Of a stretch of DNA of 64,000 nucleotides, positions 12,767 to 24,919 are shown one piece after another. This DNA is from Aquilaria yunnanensis (Eukaryota; Streptophyta; Magnoliopsida; Malvales; Thymelaeaceae), in the NCBI GenBank assembly GCA_039654915.1, contig CM077594.1, positions 103,058,893-103,122,892 of the forward strand, read 5' to 3'. The notes below the pieces were generated by a model. The model saw only the letters and a list, made by a program, of their open reading frames with translations, searched no databases and was not told the DNA's origin. The number at the start of each line of letters is the position of its first letter. Position 1 is the first letter of the stretch. The position numbers were made by a program, and so were the translations under genes.

Positions 12767-12779
12767 AAATGCTAATTTC
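12767..12779 (+). repeat. Target-site duplication, right copy, of the LINE
   Basis: AAATGCTAATTTC follows the A-run and matches 8310-8322; the two flanks then diverge (AAAGCG after the left copy, CCCTCT after the right). Confidence 0.8.
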
Positions 12780-13284
12780 CCCTCTTATAATGATTGAAAC
12801 ATTTTAAAAATTTTATATTTCAAAATGGGTGACATGAACTGTTATTGATTTTGCAAGATGTAAAAAAAAATATACATGAAAGGAAATATTTTTTATAGTA
12901 AATGGATATAGTATTAGCTTTTATATGATATTGATTCTAGATGAAAAATAAAGAAAAATGAAAATAATGTATTAAATAATTAATTATTTAATTAATAGCG
13001 CTGGTAATTAGTGGGAACTCTCATCGTTCCCCTAAATTAAAAAATCGACTATGTTCACACCCATATAATTAATTTGTGGAATGACCGCGTCAAAACTCAT
13101 CGTGATATATTAACTAACATTGGATCAAATGAAACATTCCCTCTTGATTTGATTCACAAAGCTACAGCTTAGACTGACTAAGCACGTACCGTTTGATTTG
13201 TTGTCCAGTTAAAATAAAGTGGATTCCTTACACATGTGTCGGAGTTTAGCAAGTTTTTGATTGATGAAGAGTAGATCAATGAAC

Positions 13285-13626
13285 CTAGACAAGATAACCA
13301 ACCAATAGACCGAATCCGGGTTCGGTAAGTGCTTCTCCAGTTAGTTCCACATCAAGGGGAGCTTCCGGTATCGTGCCGGCATGCATGTGGCTGTAAAACC
13401 TATAATTTATTGAAGGCCCGCAAAAATTGTGGTGATCAGATGAGATGAGATGAGGCAGCATATGCTCGACACGCAGAGGCCGACCGAGCCCCAGTGGCTC
13501 TATCCGTGCTCGAGTACTTGGGCCCACGTCAGAACCAGGCAACTGGAAATTACCAACAACATATTGTGCAATAACTGAAAGTTGAGGTACTACCATGTCA
13601 ACTCGGTAAATATATAGTCTGAACAT
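13285..13626 (-). other. Open frame of 113 codons, unrecognised
   Basis: A minus-strand frame in a GC-richer island (13270-13640) inside AT-rich DNA. The translation has no repeats, signal peptide or motif I recognise, and no plausible promoter, introns or partner genes. The island contrasts with its flanks and could be a gene fragment captured by a transposon, or chance. Treated as an open frame, not a gene. Confidence 0.2.
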
Positions 13627-14360
13627 ATTTACTTAAGTCATAAAAGGGGAGCGGCTGCGGTCGTTGATTTGAAGACTGAGAGGGATAAATCGAATTTCGC
13701 CTGCCTTGATATGAAATTTGACTAGGTTTTACTAATTTAGTTTTAATAAATAATCTAACAAATAATAATTGAAGAAAAACTTGCGTGGAAAATCATTTCA
13801 CAACAGAAAATTCTATAAAACTCGAATACATATGATTCAGCCCGACCTGAGCCAAGGCATGGCCAATGGACAACCACGGTCTAGTGAATGACACTTTAGA
13901 CTAGTAAAAACTAATTGACGATTGTAATTAGAAACATTAAAAATGTAACAGATAGTATTTTATGAACTATTAGTAATTTCACAATTTTATCGAAATCGTT
14001 TAATATTTATAAAAAAAAAATGAATGAAAAAGGGTATCGGTGGGGCTGGTTAGAAAGATCAAATCAAATTGTAAGTTTAAAAAAAGTAGACCGGGTTGGT
14101 TCCGGGTGTAGAGTAGTCGCCGTCTGGGCTAGTGGCCGTCTGAGGGACGCAACTAATTCCTCCAGAAATTCTCCATCTGTCCCGATCGTTGCCAGCCTTT
14201 TTCCCGACCTCAACCCCCCACCTGTCCCTTCCCTCCTACCTCTTCTCCCCCCTGTTTATCTCGACAATTAAACAGCTAGCTTCCTAGCCCCATTTGCAAT
14301 ATTTCTCTATGCCCACACACACAAAAACTCACTCACGCAAATCATGCATGTACTTTCACT

Positions 14361-14369
14361 TATATATAT
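14361..14369 (+). promoter_or_regulatory. TATA-box candidate of the IAA29-type gene
   Basis: TATATATAT lies about 70 bp before the first ATG at 14431, the expected place for a TATA box with a short 5' leader. No canonical TGTCTC auxin response element was found close upstream. Confidence 0.45.
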
Positions 14370-14430
14370 GATTGTATCAAACTCTTTCTTGCTACCTATA
14401 GCTTTCTTCCTTTAATTAATTTAATTGAGC

Positions 14431-15857
14431 ATGATGGAACTTCAACTTGGTCTTGCTCTTCCAACACACACAACCTTTTTTGATCTCAACAAAATTGGAT
14501 CTTATGGGGTCGAAGAAATGGCCGACTTTGATGGGACGTACGAGGAAGGTGATTCTGGAGTGGCCGGGAAAATCGAGGATGAGTCATCTTGCACTAGAAC
14601 TATGTCCTTGCTTGTTTGGCCTGGTCAGCCAAACGAGGAAGACGATCGTTGTCCAAGGAAAGTCCCTTGCTCCACTAACAAGTGAGTTGGGAAAGATCAT
14701 ATATATATATATGAACTGTAAATTTTTATTGTTCTAAAGATTATCTTGTGTCTAGTTGATCTGTTTAAATCCTCACTCACTCTCACACACACACACACAC
14801 ACACAATCTCTCTCGCTATATGCCTCGTTTAACACTAATTTGAGGATAAATAACACTGACGCGCGCTTGATTAATTAAACAGAGTACACTTCCGAAAATA
14901 AACAAAATAGAATCTTGTAATATTGTGCAGGAAGGGGGAAGAGGAGGAAGACCAAGTGATTGTAGGGTGGCCACCGATCAAGACATGGAGAAAGAATATT
15001 GTTTCCCAGCAGCAGCAAGTGGAAGCAGTGATGAATGTTGGGGCAAACGGGGAAGGTGGTCATCCGGGTCAGAACATGGTGAGCAATGGCAATAGCGGTG
15101 GCAGATCCAACTTTGTTAAGGTGAAGATGCAAGGAGTGGCGATAGCAAGAAAGATTGATGTTAGTCTTTACCACTCTTACCAGCCTCTTTTCACCTCATT
15201 GATTCACATGTTCTCCCTATGTAAGTTAATTACTTTTAACTACTCGACATATAAATTAATTAATTAATTAATGTTCACTAGTTTACTTGTTAATTAATTT
15301 TGAGGGTTTTACTTAATTATTGATTATTCCTACTTGCTAAACAATCTGAGTTGGATGATCAACAACACAGACCACAAATATAGGGAAGATGGTCACGAAT
15401 GCTGTACGCTTATCTATCAAGACATGGAAGGGGGTTGGATGCTTGTAAGGGACGTTCCATGGCAGTAAGTACTTGTGATTAACTTGTTTTCTTCAATTGT
15501 TTTATTAATAAAATTAAGTAGGCATGATGAAATAGGTTAATTAGATTATTATTTTTTAAAATTATAAAAACATCTAGACAATTTATATATGCATTTTAGG
15601 TATATATACATATATATACGTATTTGCCATTACTTTTATTAATTATAAGAATCTCAAAATTGTACCTACCCGTTTTCTTAATAGAGTTCATTATGCCGAT
15701 CTCAAAGTTTTAAAAATTTTCATCAAATTGTCTGTTAATTCAAGATATATGTGCATGCAAACGTTTGTGCAGGACGTTTATCAGTACAGTGCAGAGGCTG
15801 GAGATTCGAAGGAGTTCTGGTTCTGGGACTGCTTATGGTTCATTAATGATCATATAA
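14431..15857 (+). CDS. IAA29: Aux/IAA auxin-response repressor, IAA29 type
   Basis: Nuclear repressor that binds ARF transcription factors and is degraded through TIR1/AFB receptors when auxin is present. Exons by phase: 14431-14681, 14931-15220, 15371-15464, 15773-15857, all with GT/AG borders, giving 239 residues. Seen: an EAR repression motif (LxLxLxL, residues 4-10), a GQPNEEDD block typical of IAA29 proteins, an intact degron VGWPPI at 95-100, and domains III/IV (PB1) at about 146-226 with basic residues K149 and R157/K158 and an acidic DMEGGWMLVRDVPW loop at 198-211. The start may be the first or second of two adjacent ATGs (14431 or 14434). Nothing is missing; the last codons (about 20) are a low-complexity tail. 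Neighbours are transposons only. Confidence 0.93.
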
Positions 15858-16001
15858 GATTCCATGCACCTTCCATTAATGGGCGGGCCATGAAGAAGAA
15901 CTAAATGGTTCATTGATTATATACATGAAGTCTTGAGTCTATAGACAGATTAAGCGCCTGTTTGTATGTGGAAATATTTTGATTTTGTCCAATTTTCATT
16001 C

Positions 16002-16007
16002 AATAAA
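16002..16007 (+). terminator. Poly(A) signal candidate of the IAA29-type gene
   Basis: AATAAA lies about 145 bp after the stop codon in an AT-rich 3' region, a plausible near-upstream polyadenylation element. Confidence 0.4.
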
Positions 16008-16689
16008 ACCATGGTTGTAATATATATATCTCGAGACTTGTGTACAATTTTGATCTGACATTTGGATGCAATTTTCTTATGTTTATGTATCATTTACAAA
16101 AAGATATATTAAGTCAAATACAATTTTAAAGAGTTAAAAATGCGACAAATATTATGAAAGTATTTATTTTCTTTTTATTTTCTAAAATACCTTACCCTAA
16201 GTTCTTAAATTATTTGGGTTTGATACAGAGATTTAGAAAATGAAAAAAATTTGTTTATTGTTTTCAATTTTATCCTTTGCCTTTTTTTATGCAAATTTAA
16301 AAAAATAGAAAAATTATATTTGAAGAATAAAATGTTAAAATTATTTACTAAATATGAAAATATTACAAAATTTAGAATGATTCAAAATAATAAAAGTTAC
16401 AAAGTAATAAAAGTAGGGAATTTTTTAAAAATAATTCTTAACTTCAATAACATAACATAAAACGGGTATAGATAACGTATTAAGTTAAAAACCACTATCA
16501 TTAGGTGTATCATACCCTGTAAATTTCGGGTATACCACATTATATATTGTTACCGTCTTTTACAAAAATATTAGAATATTATTTTAAGATAAAATTACAT
16601 TAAATAATTGTTTTTGTAAATAAAAAATAAAATTAACATATGTCAAAGTATGTGTATTAATTATATTATACCATTTACATATTTATGTA
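16008..16689. other. AT-rich intergenic DNA with a dispersed-repeat copy
   Basis: Very AT-rich, with a 69-codon lysine/asparagine-rich frame (16251-16460) that looks like chance. From about 16500 it matches the dispersed repeat seen at 7050-8280. Confidence 0.4.
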
Positions 16690-17362
16690 GGGTAAAGTCT
16701 ACTAGGGGTACCTTAGTTTATTTTTTTTTATTCCAAATGGATACCCAACCTTCAAGTTTGTCTTATTGAACTACCTGAGCTCATATTGTACGTCCTAATT
16801 AGATACTATTCATTGATTTAACCATTAAACTGAAAGGAAAATGCTGACATGACATTAAATTTTTTTTAAAATAATAAGTTTAGTTCTCAAACTTTTCTAA
16901 GCATTAATTCTAACCTCTTGAACTTCCACATAAATCAATTGAGTTCTTCCTCATTCCCCCCCCTCCCCCCGCGAACCCTAACCTCTCTTTTTTGCATTGT
17001 TGGTGGGCTGGGTTGGGTGATGACAGTGGTGGCAATTTTGGGCTGGATTCAGGTGACGGCGGTGGCGACATAGAGAGCTAGCCAAAAGTGGGTGGAGGCT
17101 AGGAAGAGTATGTTTAGAAATTTATGGTTTAAAATTGTTAATTGAAAAAGTTTGAGGACCAAAATTGTCATTGAAACTTTATTTTAATGTTATTTAATGT
17201 TACATCATTCATTTTCATCCAATTTAACGGCATAATCGATAGAAAGTACTCAATTAAGATGCGCTATATGAGTTTATATAACTCAATATAACAAATCGAA
17301 AGATTAGGTACCTATTTAAAATAAAAAAAATAAGCTGAAGTATCCGCGGTGGACGTTAACTT
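16690..17362. mobile_element. Mutator-like MITE with 9-bp target-site duplication
   Basis: Inverted ends of about 130-160 bp: the left arm runs GGGTAAAGTCTACTAGGGGT, and the inverted right arm AAGTTAACGTCCACCGCGG, then both pass through AAATAGGTACC-like and ACTCAATT/AATTAGG blocks. Flanks are ATTTATGTA (16681-16689) and ATTGATGTA (17363-17371), 8 of 9 identical. Removing the element restores a run matching 7752-7770, an independent empty-site comparison. The interior (16930-17110) is GC-rich with no recognisable protein. Confidence 0.75.
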
Positions 17363-17371
17363 ATTGATGTA

Positions 17372-18404
17372 TGGTGCTATGATGTAAAATGATTAAAAAA
17401 ATTTGCCTTACTTATGCTAGCTACTTGGTAAACTATAAACCATGATACATGATATGACATAGTACAGCTGAATAGCAAGATAAATTGATAAAATGTACAT
17501 AAAAAATTGTATGGTATACGTAATGCCATAATATACTGTGAAATTTTACGTAAAAAATAATAAATTACAAAAAATTTTGCACGCAAAAGTTCGTGAAATA
17601 CGGCAAAAGGCCATGATTATATACATTAAATATTCAAAAAATGCTTTGAACCTTGCATCTATAAGCCGCATGAGAGTTTGTATCTCGTTCTATTTCGGCC
17701 CTCAATTGCAATATTGGGGATACGGGACCCTCTCCTGAATTCTTTGTAAGCAGGATTGCAAGAGAAGACGACAGAAACAATGCTCCAAATAGATTTACTC
17801 TGCTAACGCCAAGGAGACTCGATCATGTCCTTTCGTGCCCAGAGACCCAAAGCTCAGAAGCCTTCTCTTCAAGTTTCCATTTTGCTCGTGTTAAGGCTTT
17901 CAGCATACTTTTGAATTACTGGGTCTGATTCAATAGTTTATTTCTGGGTTTTGGATTTTTTCATCGTTTCTTAAATCTGAGCTCGGCCTCGTTCGTCTCC
18001 ATCTGTCCATTCTTCACTCTCTATGATTTCCCAGCATGTTTCTGAATGTTCATGACCATTTCAGCACCTAATAGTGGAGATTCTTTTCCTGCCATTCGCT
18101 GATTGGTTCTTGGCAACTCGTCTTTGCACATCCAGCCACTGATCCCCATGAAAGGAATTTTACTATTCCTTGTGTTGTCGATTCGAATTTAATGCTGTAG
18201 CTATTCTCATGTTACTCATGCGTTTGTTGTTTTGCTTCAGATGCTACTTTAAGCAAGAAAGCTCAGTATACATAGCCACCACTGACCACTGTGCCTTGCT
18301 CAGAATGCGACATGGGGCTCCGAATATCAAAATCCTAGTGCTAAATGTAATAGTTATCGGTACAAAACCTCTGCAAAATATTGCGCATGAGAATATAATC
18401 CATG
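17372..18404. other. Unassigned region with exon-like text at 17740-18000
   Basis: Around 17826 an ATG opens a short frame (MSFRAQRPKAQKPSLQVS) in sequence with exon-like composition, followed by text resembling a 5' leader and intron (TTGCTTCAG near 18232-18240). I cannot join it into a gene. It may be a leading exon or a degraded gene. The rest is AT-rich. Confidence 0.25.
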
Positions 18405-18414
18405 TATGAAAAAG
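18405..18414 (+). repeat. Target-site duplication of the element at 18415-19618 (left)
   Basis: TATGAAAAAG here is repeated without mismatch at 19619-19628. Confidence 0.85.
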
Positions 18415-19618
18415 GGAATAAAATATTCCTCAGTCCTAAAACTTTCTACATTTTGCCAACATGGTCAAAAAATTCATTGACTTGCCAAAGCAGTTCTAAA
18501 ACTATGAAATCGTTAGTTCTATTAGCCATAATTTGGATGTCTCGCTACATGGAAAATGGAAAAGTTGAGGTGGCATTTAACGGCCGTTAAATGCTGACTT
18601 ATAACCCCATTTTTTATTTCGAGAGTGAGTTTGCAATTGTACATATAGTTTAGGGACCCAACCAAGCTTTCTGAAACCTTAAGCTCCTAAGAAAGAAAAA
18701 GGAAAACTACACATCTGGTCCATGATTCCTTGCTCCCTATCCCCAAAACCCTAACCTCCTCCCTTTGCCACTGCCACCATATAAACACCGCTCGAGCTTC
18801 CTCGCTGTTGCTCCACCACTATCAGCCATTCCTGCCTGCCTGTGACTAACATTTTAATCCTTACTCGATTCATAAATTTAGTTTTGAATCAGTATTTCCT
18901 TTCTTCCTCATTGAACCATCGCTTAAATGTTTCCATCAAATAAATGGGTCGGCCTTCAATTCTCTACTAGCTGCAGCGGTTGGACGGTTGGAAGGATGGG
19001 GTTAGATGACAACGAATGGGATGGCCTCCAGCAAAACTAGAGACGGGCAATGGTGTCTAATTTTATGGATATGGTGCTCAAATGCAGCAACTCTAGTGTG
19101 GCGAAGCTCTTCTCCTTCGATTCGACATCGTTAGTGGCTGGCAACACTTGGGAACGGCAGTCTCTGGCAAGGCAAGATGTCGGTAATGAGCTGGAGTGGT
19201 TGGCGAAGGCGGAGGGACAACAAGGAAGATAGAGCGGTGTTTCAAGGGTGGTGACGGTAGAGGGAAAATGTTAGGGTTTTAGGAGGCATGGAGCAAGGAA
19301 ACAGGGGCCAAAGGTGTAGTTTCCCTTTTTTTCTTTAGTAGGAGCTTCAGGTTTCATAATTATAGTTTGGGTCCTTGAACTATATGTGTAATTGTAAACT
19401 CACCTTCAAAATAAAAATGTGGTTATAAGTCAGCATTTAACAATCGTTATGCTTATGTGTCACCTCAACTTTTTTGTTCGCCATGTAGTGAGATATCCAA
19501 ATTAAGACTAATAAAGCTAACCATTTCATAATTTTAGAACTACTTTGACAAATTGATGAGTTTTAGGACCATATTGGTAAAACATGAAAAGTTTTAGGAT
19601 TGACCAATATTTTATGCC
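18415..19618. mobile_element. Mutator-like element with ~300-bp inverted repeats and GC-rich cargo
   Basis: The arms 18415-18740 and the inverse of about 19290-19618 match over their length with gaps. Landmarks in order on both are AATCCTAAAAC/CAGTCCTAAAAC at the tip, ACATGG, CATTTAAC beside a GTTAAATGCTGACTTATAA block, GGTCC/GGGACC, TGAAACC, and GGAGCAAGG/CCTTGCTCC at the inner end. A perfect 10-bp duplication flanks it. The inner 550 bp is GC-rich with a 60-codon frame (19050-19232) and no transposase. The structure fits a non-autonomous or Pack-MULE-like element; the source of the cargo is unknown. Confidence 0.88.
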
Positions 19619-19628
19619 TATGAAAAAG
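19619..19628 (+). repeat. Target-site duplication of the element at 18415-19618 (right)
   Basis: TATGAAAAAG, identical to 18405-18414. Confidence 0.85.
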
Positions 19629-19679
19629 CAAGTGTGACTGGTTACTTTCTTGTAGTGATTTTTGGTACATTTTTAACAT

Positions 19680-21230
19680 TTTTTAGGGTTTTTTACAATG
19701 TTACCTCATTGAACTTTAGATGATATTACATTTTCCCTTGAGATTTAAAACTTTACAATTACCCTCACTTTTTAATGCCATCAATAAAAATTATAGTTAG
19801 CCTCATTGAATTTAGTTTAATTTACAATTACACCCAAAGATATAAAAATCTACACTCTCATGAATCAGCACCCCTGGCTGGCCCCCATCTGGTTTTATCT
19901 TCTCCACCAATCTATTTCAGTCCCAACCCCTTTCATCGCACCAATGCTTTATCTGTCATCGCTGCCCCTTCGGCAATTGAACCCCCTATGTCAATCAAAC
20001 CTCAACACGACTTCCTCTGTCGAATTGAACCTTAACAGAACTGGACACCATTCAACCCATTTTGCCATCATGCTGAAATTAGAACTAGAGTAAAAAAAGA
20101 AAAATACAAAATACAAAATAGACAAGAAATGAGCAAAGCTTTCAAGCTTGCCCTTTTGCTCGTAAAATAGAAGGCAAGAGAGAGGTAGAGAGATAAAGGC
20201 TCTAGCTATTCGTTTCGTTGCTCACTATAATCTTTAGTCACAAATCATCACCCAATCCTTGCTCTGCCATCAAAATTGAATTCCCATGGCAATCCCTAAC
20301 ACAATTGTCTATTCTTGCTTTGAATCGAAGGCTAGTTGTTTATAGATTTGCAAGATACAGTTGCTGAAATTGTTCTTAGGAGTAAGGTTTTGCTTGGAAG
20401 TGGAGTTGGGCAAGGATAGGATGGAATGTTTGGGCTTGCTTGCTCGACTTGGCAATGGCTTGCTTGACCAGAAATTGTTGAATTGAAAGTGCAAACATGG
20501 GCATTGGTGGCGGTGGAGTGAGAGGCGGTGTTGGGGGCGGTTAATCCGAAAATGAGGATGGCCTCTCCCCTTTCTACTGTTGACTTGAAAAGGAGGAAGG
20601 TTGAGAAAGCAATGATGTTGACAAGAGTGTACTGAAGGTTGAGCTAAAGCAAGTGAATACCCTTTAGCTTTTAACTGGGAAGCTTGGATGATGGTGACCG
20701 CCATTAGAAGGACAAAACAGAGGGTTAAAAAGGTGAGTGATTAAGTAGAGGTAACCAAGTTTGACATGCTTCAAATTGATGCTCTACAAGAAATTAGGCA
20801 ACCTCCGCTTGGGTTGGATTCAGGTGGATCCATTGGGCGGGCAGATTTTGGTCATAACTCATGATAGGTGCTTGAGAACCGATTTAGATGGTGAAGAAAT
20901 TGATTTGAAGTGGGGATTTGTTTTTGTCATTGTTAATCAAGGAGGCCGAAATGATTTGGGACGAGGTCTGTAGGAAGAGGCAGCATGGTGAGTGGTCAAG
21001 TTTGAATGGGTTGAGGTGAGAAGGCCATGTGATTTTGGGGATGAGATCGAGGAAGGAGGCATTGAATAAAGAGGCGGGGAGGTGGCTAAGATGGATGTGA
21101 TCAATGTGGAGGCGGGGGAGAATGGAAATGGAAAGACGAGGAGGGGGAGGCAATCTTGGATTCAAATCTTATGGGGATAAGGTAAGTGTAATATCATCTA
21201 AAGTTCAGACAAAGTATGTATAAAAATCTC
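19680..21230. mobile_element. Element with shorter inverted ends and GC-richer interior
   Basis: The end at about 19712-19737 (TTGAACTTTAGATGATATTACA) is inverted at about 21188-21210 (GTAATATCATCTAAAGTTCA), with weaker similarity outside these cores. The interior carries open frames on both strands (20309-20704 minus, 131 codons; 20884-21165 minus, 93 codons) rich in Pro, His and Ser that match nothing I know. Exact borders and target-site duplication were not resolved. Confidence 0.5.
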
Positions 21231-21957
21231 TTTTTATAATGAAGAGCCAGTCCGTTTAGTGGACATGAGATCATGTTAACATGTTAAAACTAAGTCAGGC
21301 CGGGTAGGTTCGCTGGTTGTTCAAGACCCGCCTTTTCTTATTCCCAAATTACCCCCGGTTGAGGCCACGACTGGTTGGTTCGTGTTCTTACTTGAGGATT
21401 CAAGAATCACTAGCAATCAGTGGTCTTCACTCAAATTCGTTTTCATTGCCGGTGAGGAGCAAAACTGGCAGGCCTTGGGGGGGGGGGGGGGGGGGGGGAG
21501 GTTCTAGCGAAGCGAATGAGGCGTCCTCACCGCCCGATCCCATCGTGCCAGATCTAGACACACGGCTGTAAGTGAGGATGTCGGCCGGGTTGTTGGGTGA
21601 TGAGTAGGGGAAGGGCATCAGAACTGGGCAGTTGGTTGGGCCTTGGGCGGCGGCACTGAACGAGCTTCAGCAGAACATCCATACAAAGCGTGGAAAGGGT
21701 CAAACAAGAAAAGAAAATCCGGTGGCATATGAAGTAATAATTATTAAACACATGTCCATTCTTGGTAATCAACAATTTGGGGCAACACCATTGGCCAAGG
21801 GAAACGTGTTTTGAAAACACGAAAACGTGCCACAACAACAACTTGTTAGTTTGGCATCCTAGCAAGTTTGTATTGGATTTGTGGCCCTGTGGGGTGTCAG
21901 TTTTATTATGGTAAGTCTATGTGTTCTTATTTTCCTCTGGAAGATTTACGCTATGGA
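21231..21957. other. Intergenic, with a G-homopolymer
   Basis: Mixed-composition sequence. A run of about 21 G lies at 21478-21498 and creates artificial poly-Gly and poly-Pro frames on the two strands; its length may be unreliable. No gene recognised. Confidence 0.5.
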
Positions 21958-22479
21958 CAGTGGCGGAACTATTAAGGGGCAGGGGCCCCCCCGAAAATTT
22001 TGAAACTTTTGATATATAGGGTACTAAATTGCTTACATCGAGAGAAGTTGAGGAATAGATAAGTATTCCTGCCCCCCCGAAAAATATGGAAGAATATAAA
22101 GATGGGGGGCAATGTGGCATGCGCTTAATAAATTAGGGACCAAATTGGTGGTTGTCCCTTTAGCTTTAAGCAACTGCTAACTCCAAACGGTGATTGGGGG
22201 CAATATAAAGATGGGGGGGCAATAAGGTAGCCTCTGAATAAAATAGGGACCCAGTGAGTAGTTATTCCCTCTACATAGGGAAATTCTAACATGGCCTAAA
22301 TGCACTATTAGTCCTCAAACGTTTCGAAATCGTACGATTTGCTCCTTGATCTTTGAATTAGTGTGAATTAGTCCTAATTTACAGCTTTACATAACCGCGA
22401 CGTCGTCTCTCTCCTCCGGGCTCCGCTGACTCTCCTCCGGGCTTGCCCCCCCGAACCAAAAATCCTGGTTCCGCCACTG
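21958..22479. mobile_element. hAT-like MITE with perfect 8-bp target-site duplication
   Basis: A 522-bp element starting CAGTGGCGGAACT and ending GGTTCCGCCACTG, so the outer 12 bp form a perfect inverted repeat. The flanks GCTATGGA (21950-21957 and 22480-22487) are identical, the 8-bp hallmark of hAT transposons. Just inside each end are C/G runs (GGGGCCCCCCCG and GCCCCCCCG). There is no transposase. Relatives lie at 57337-57513 and 38766-39237. Confidence 0.93.
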
Positions 22480-22487
22480 GCTATGGA

Positions 22488-24888
22488 TCTGGGACACTAG
22501 AGAGAGACTAAGGAGGTTTGCTCGGCGTTTCACTTTCAAGAATGTCTTTTATCTGTCCCTCTCTCTCTGGGGTTGATGTATCAACTTTTGAGCGGGTCCT
22601 TACTAAGTGCTGAGTTCGGACAGCTACCGGATATACAACATCCATATAGATAAGGCTGTCCAACTGCCACACACATTCTGATATGAATCTCTTCTAGATG
22701 TTGTGAACTTGAGAGACTTTATGAGTTGAAAAGTTCATTCGTCATCGTTTACAGATAATTTGAACAATAGTCTGGTAATAAACCATTTCACATGGGCAGT
22801 ATTTCAGACCATGGGAAGCAAACAAAGTTGTTCTCCCTGTCAAATGCCCTTGAGGAAACAAATTTTATTCCAAAAATCGCTGAACGACTCTTGCAAAAGA
22901 GACTAGTGCCTACAATATAAACCAGCAAAGTCAAGAAGACACTGACCGGGGTTTAGCAACAGATTCGCAATCAACTCTTGCAGAGTCTGATCCGCCACAT
23001 GCATTTCTGATTTAGCTCTAGCTTTAAAGGTCCTGTTGTTCCTTTTCTGTCCAAATCATATACACAGAACTGGTTAAAACAGCTCTTTTATATTTACCTT
23101 TAAATAGAGAAATACTAGAGAGCTTGAAAGTTTGCGATCCTTACGCAAAATTTGTGACTGGAGTCCTTGTTTTGCTGGTTTTTTTGGCAACAGGAACCGA
23201 GAACCAGGGAGTAGGTACTTTCTCTGCTTAGTATCCATCTGATCGATTAGAATGGGGTTTTTTTTTTGGTTGGGAGGGGGAGGGGGAGGGGCAGGGATCA
23301 GTACAAGATACCAATGGACTTCTCAAATCTGAAACCCCTTAAGATACTGGATTCTGCACGTGCCTTAGACATTAAGTTAGTTTTTTCATACCTTTGTGTG
23401 CTTAAAATTGGATCAACAAAATGGAAACCAAATTTTCAGTCTGACCCCTTCAGCTGCGCATCTGACAACCCCTTACCTTTTGTTTTGTTGACAGGCTACT
23501 GCAAATAATGTTGGGTGAAGGCCCAATTTCGAAAGCAATTTTGGTTCCCCAGGACACGTTCCATGTAATGTTGGCAAAACCCGATCCTTCTGTGCAAGTC
23601 TTGGGACACATTTTATGTGATTCCTTGCGTACAATTTATATGGTTCTCTTTCTTTTCTTTTTCAATAGACTTCATGTTTAACAAACAGGTTTGATTTCTC
23701 ATATGGTCATCTGTGTTTGTCCTCACCCGCAATCTCTGGTGATTTAAGTGTTGCTGGTCCTCCTCTGAATTTATAGGGAACTTGACCATGATGTAAGACA
23801 ATATGTTATGCTGTGTATTGTACTTCCACTTGTTTCAGAATTAGAAGGAACTGTGGTGTTATGGGAGCCATCCCTGAGGCTGTGGGAAATTTTCCAAGTT
23901 AAAATATTTGTGTGTCCACCTCCCATACAAGTCTTTCTTTTATACTATCTGTTTTATTTTATTTTTTTGGTGAATAATGGAAGTATGCTATTAACAGTCG
24001 AATCGTTCATTATTTTTCTCGTTAGGTGCCATTTCTTATTCAACCTCCAGCGAGCAAGCTGCGAATACTGTATGGAATCTTTCTAAATCTGAAGACGGTC
24101 ATTGCTATGAATACGAACCAATTTGCAGGATTGATAAATGATGTGTGAGAATGTAAGTAATTCTAGGATGATTAATTATGTACTGTAGCTTGTTACTATT
24201 TAACATAGTTGTTGTGCAGGTTTTAATAATGATTCAGTGAATTTGTGCTTCTCCTTTTTTGCTCCAACTTCCCTGTCACTTTTACTTTGTTGGCAATGCT
24301 TTGCTAAAGGCTGAGAGGGTTCTTCAAAGACCTCAACATCCAAAAGGATGCTAGTGGATCCAAAAGACCCTCAAATCAATTAGAACTTTCGAGGTAAATA
24401 TGACAAACACCATCATTGATGTCCACTTTTTCTGGGTCGGGAAAGTCACTGCTGCATTCTTTAACTCTCTAATTCTGTGATTGTGTTTCTGCCTCGGATG
24501 GTATGGCAGGCAACTAGAAGCTTACGGTAAGGATTAATTTTTGGAATTGCATTTGGAAGTGTAACCAAGCCTCTGGCAGTCTCTCCAGTTTGCTAGCTTA
24601 ATTGCTTCCTAATTAATTTGAGCTCTTCTAAAAAAGTAGTTCATGTAAATAAATGTTTCCTCCTTTATTTTTTGGATTCAAAGACCAAGTTATCCCCGCC
24701 CTCTGTATTCTTGATAGTTTATATTGAAGAGAACATCTAAGCCACAATTAACAGTTTCTGCTTTATCTTGCTCTCTGGCTCTCTTTTAGTGTTCATCACA
24801 TGGTCAGTGATAATTTGGCTTCTTTTTATTTTATTTTTATTTTTTTTCCATTATTATTTTTAAACCTTGTATATATATTCTCTCACAA

Positions 24889-24919
<31 letters not shown>

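Noticed and set aside
20309..20704. 131-codon minus-strand frame as a gene
   Set aside because: It lies inside an element with inverted ends, is His/Pro/Ser-rich and matches no family.
21317..21618. Gly-rich and Pro-rich frames on opposite strands
   Set aside because: Both are produced by the G-homopolymer at 21478-21498.
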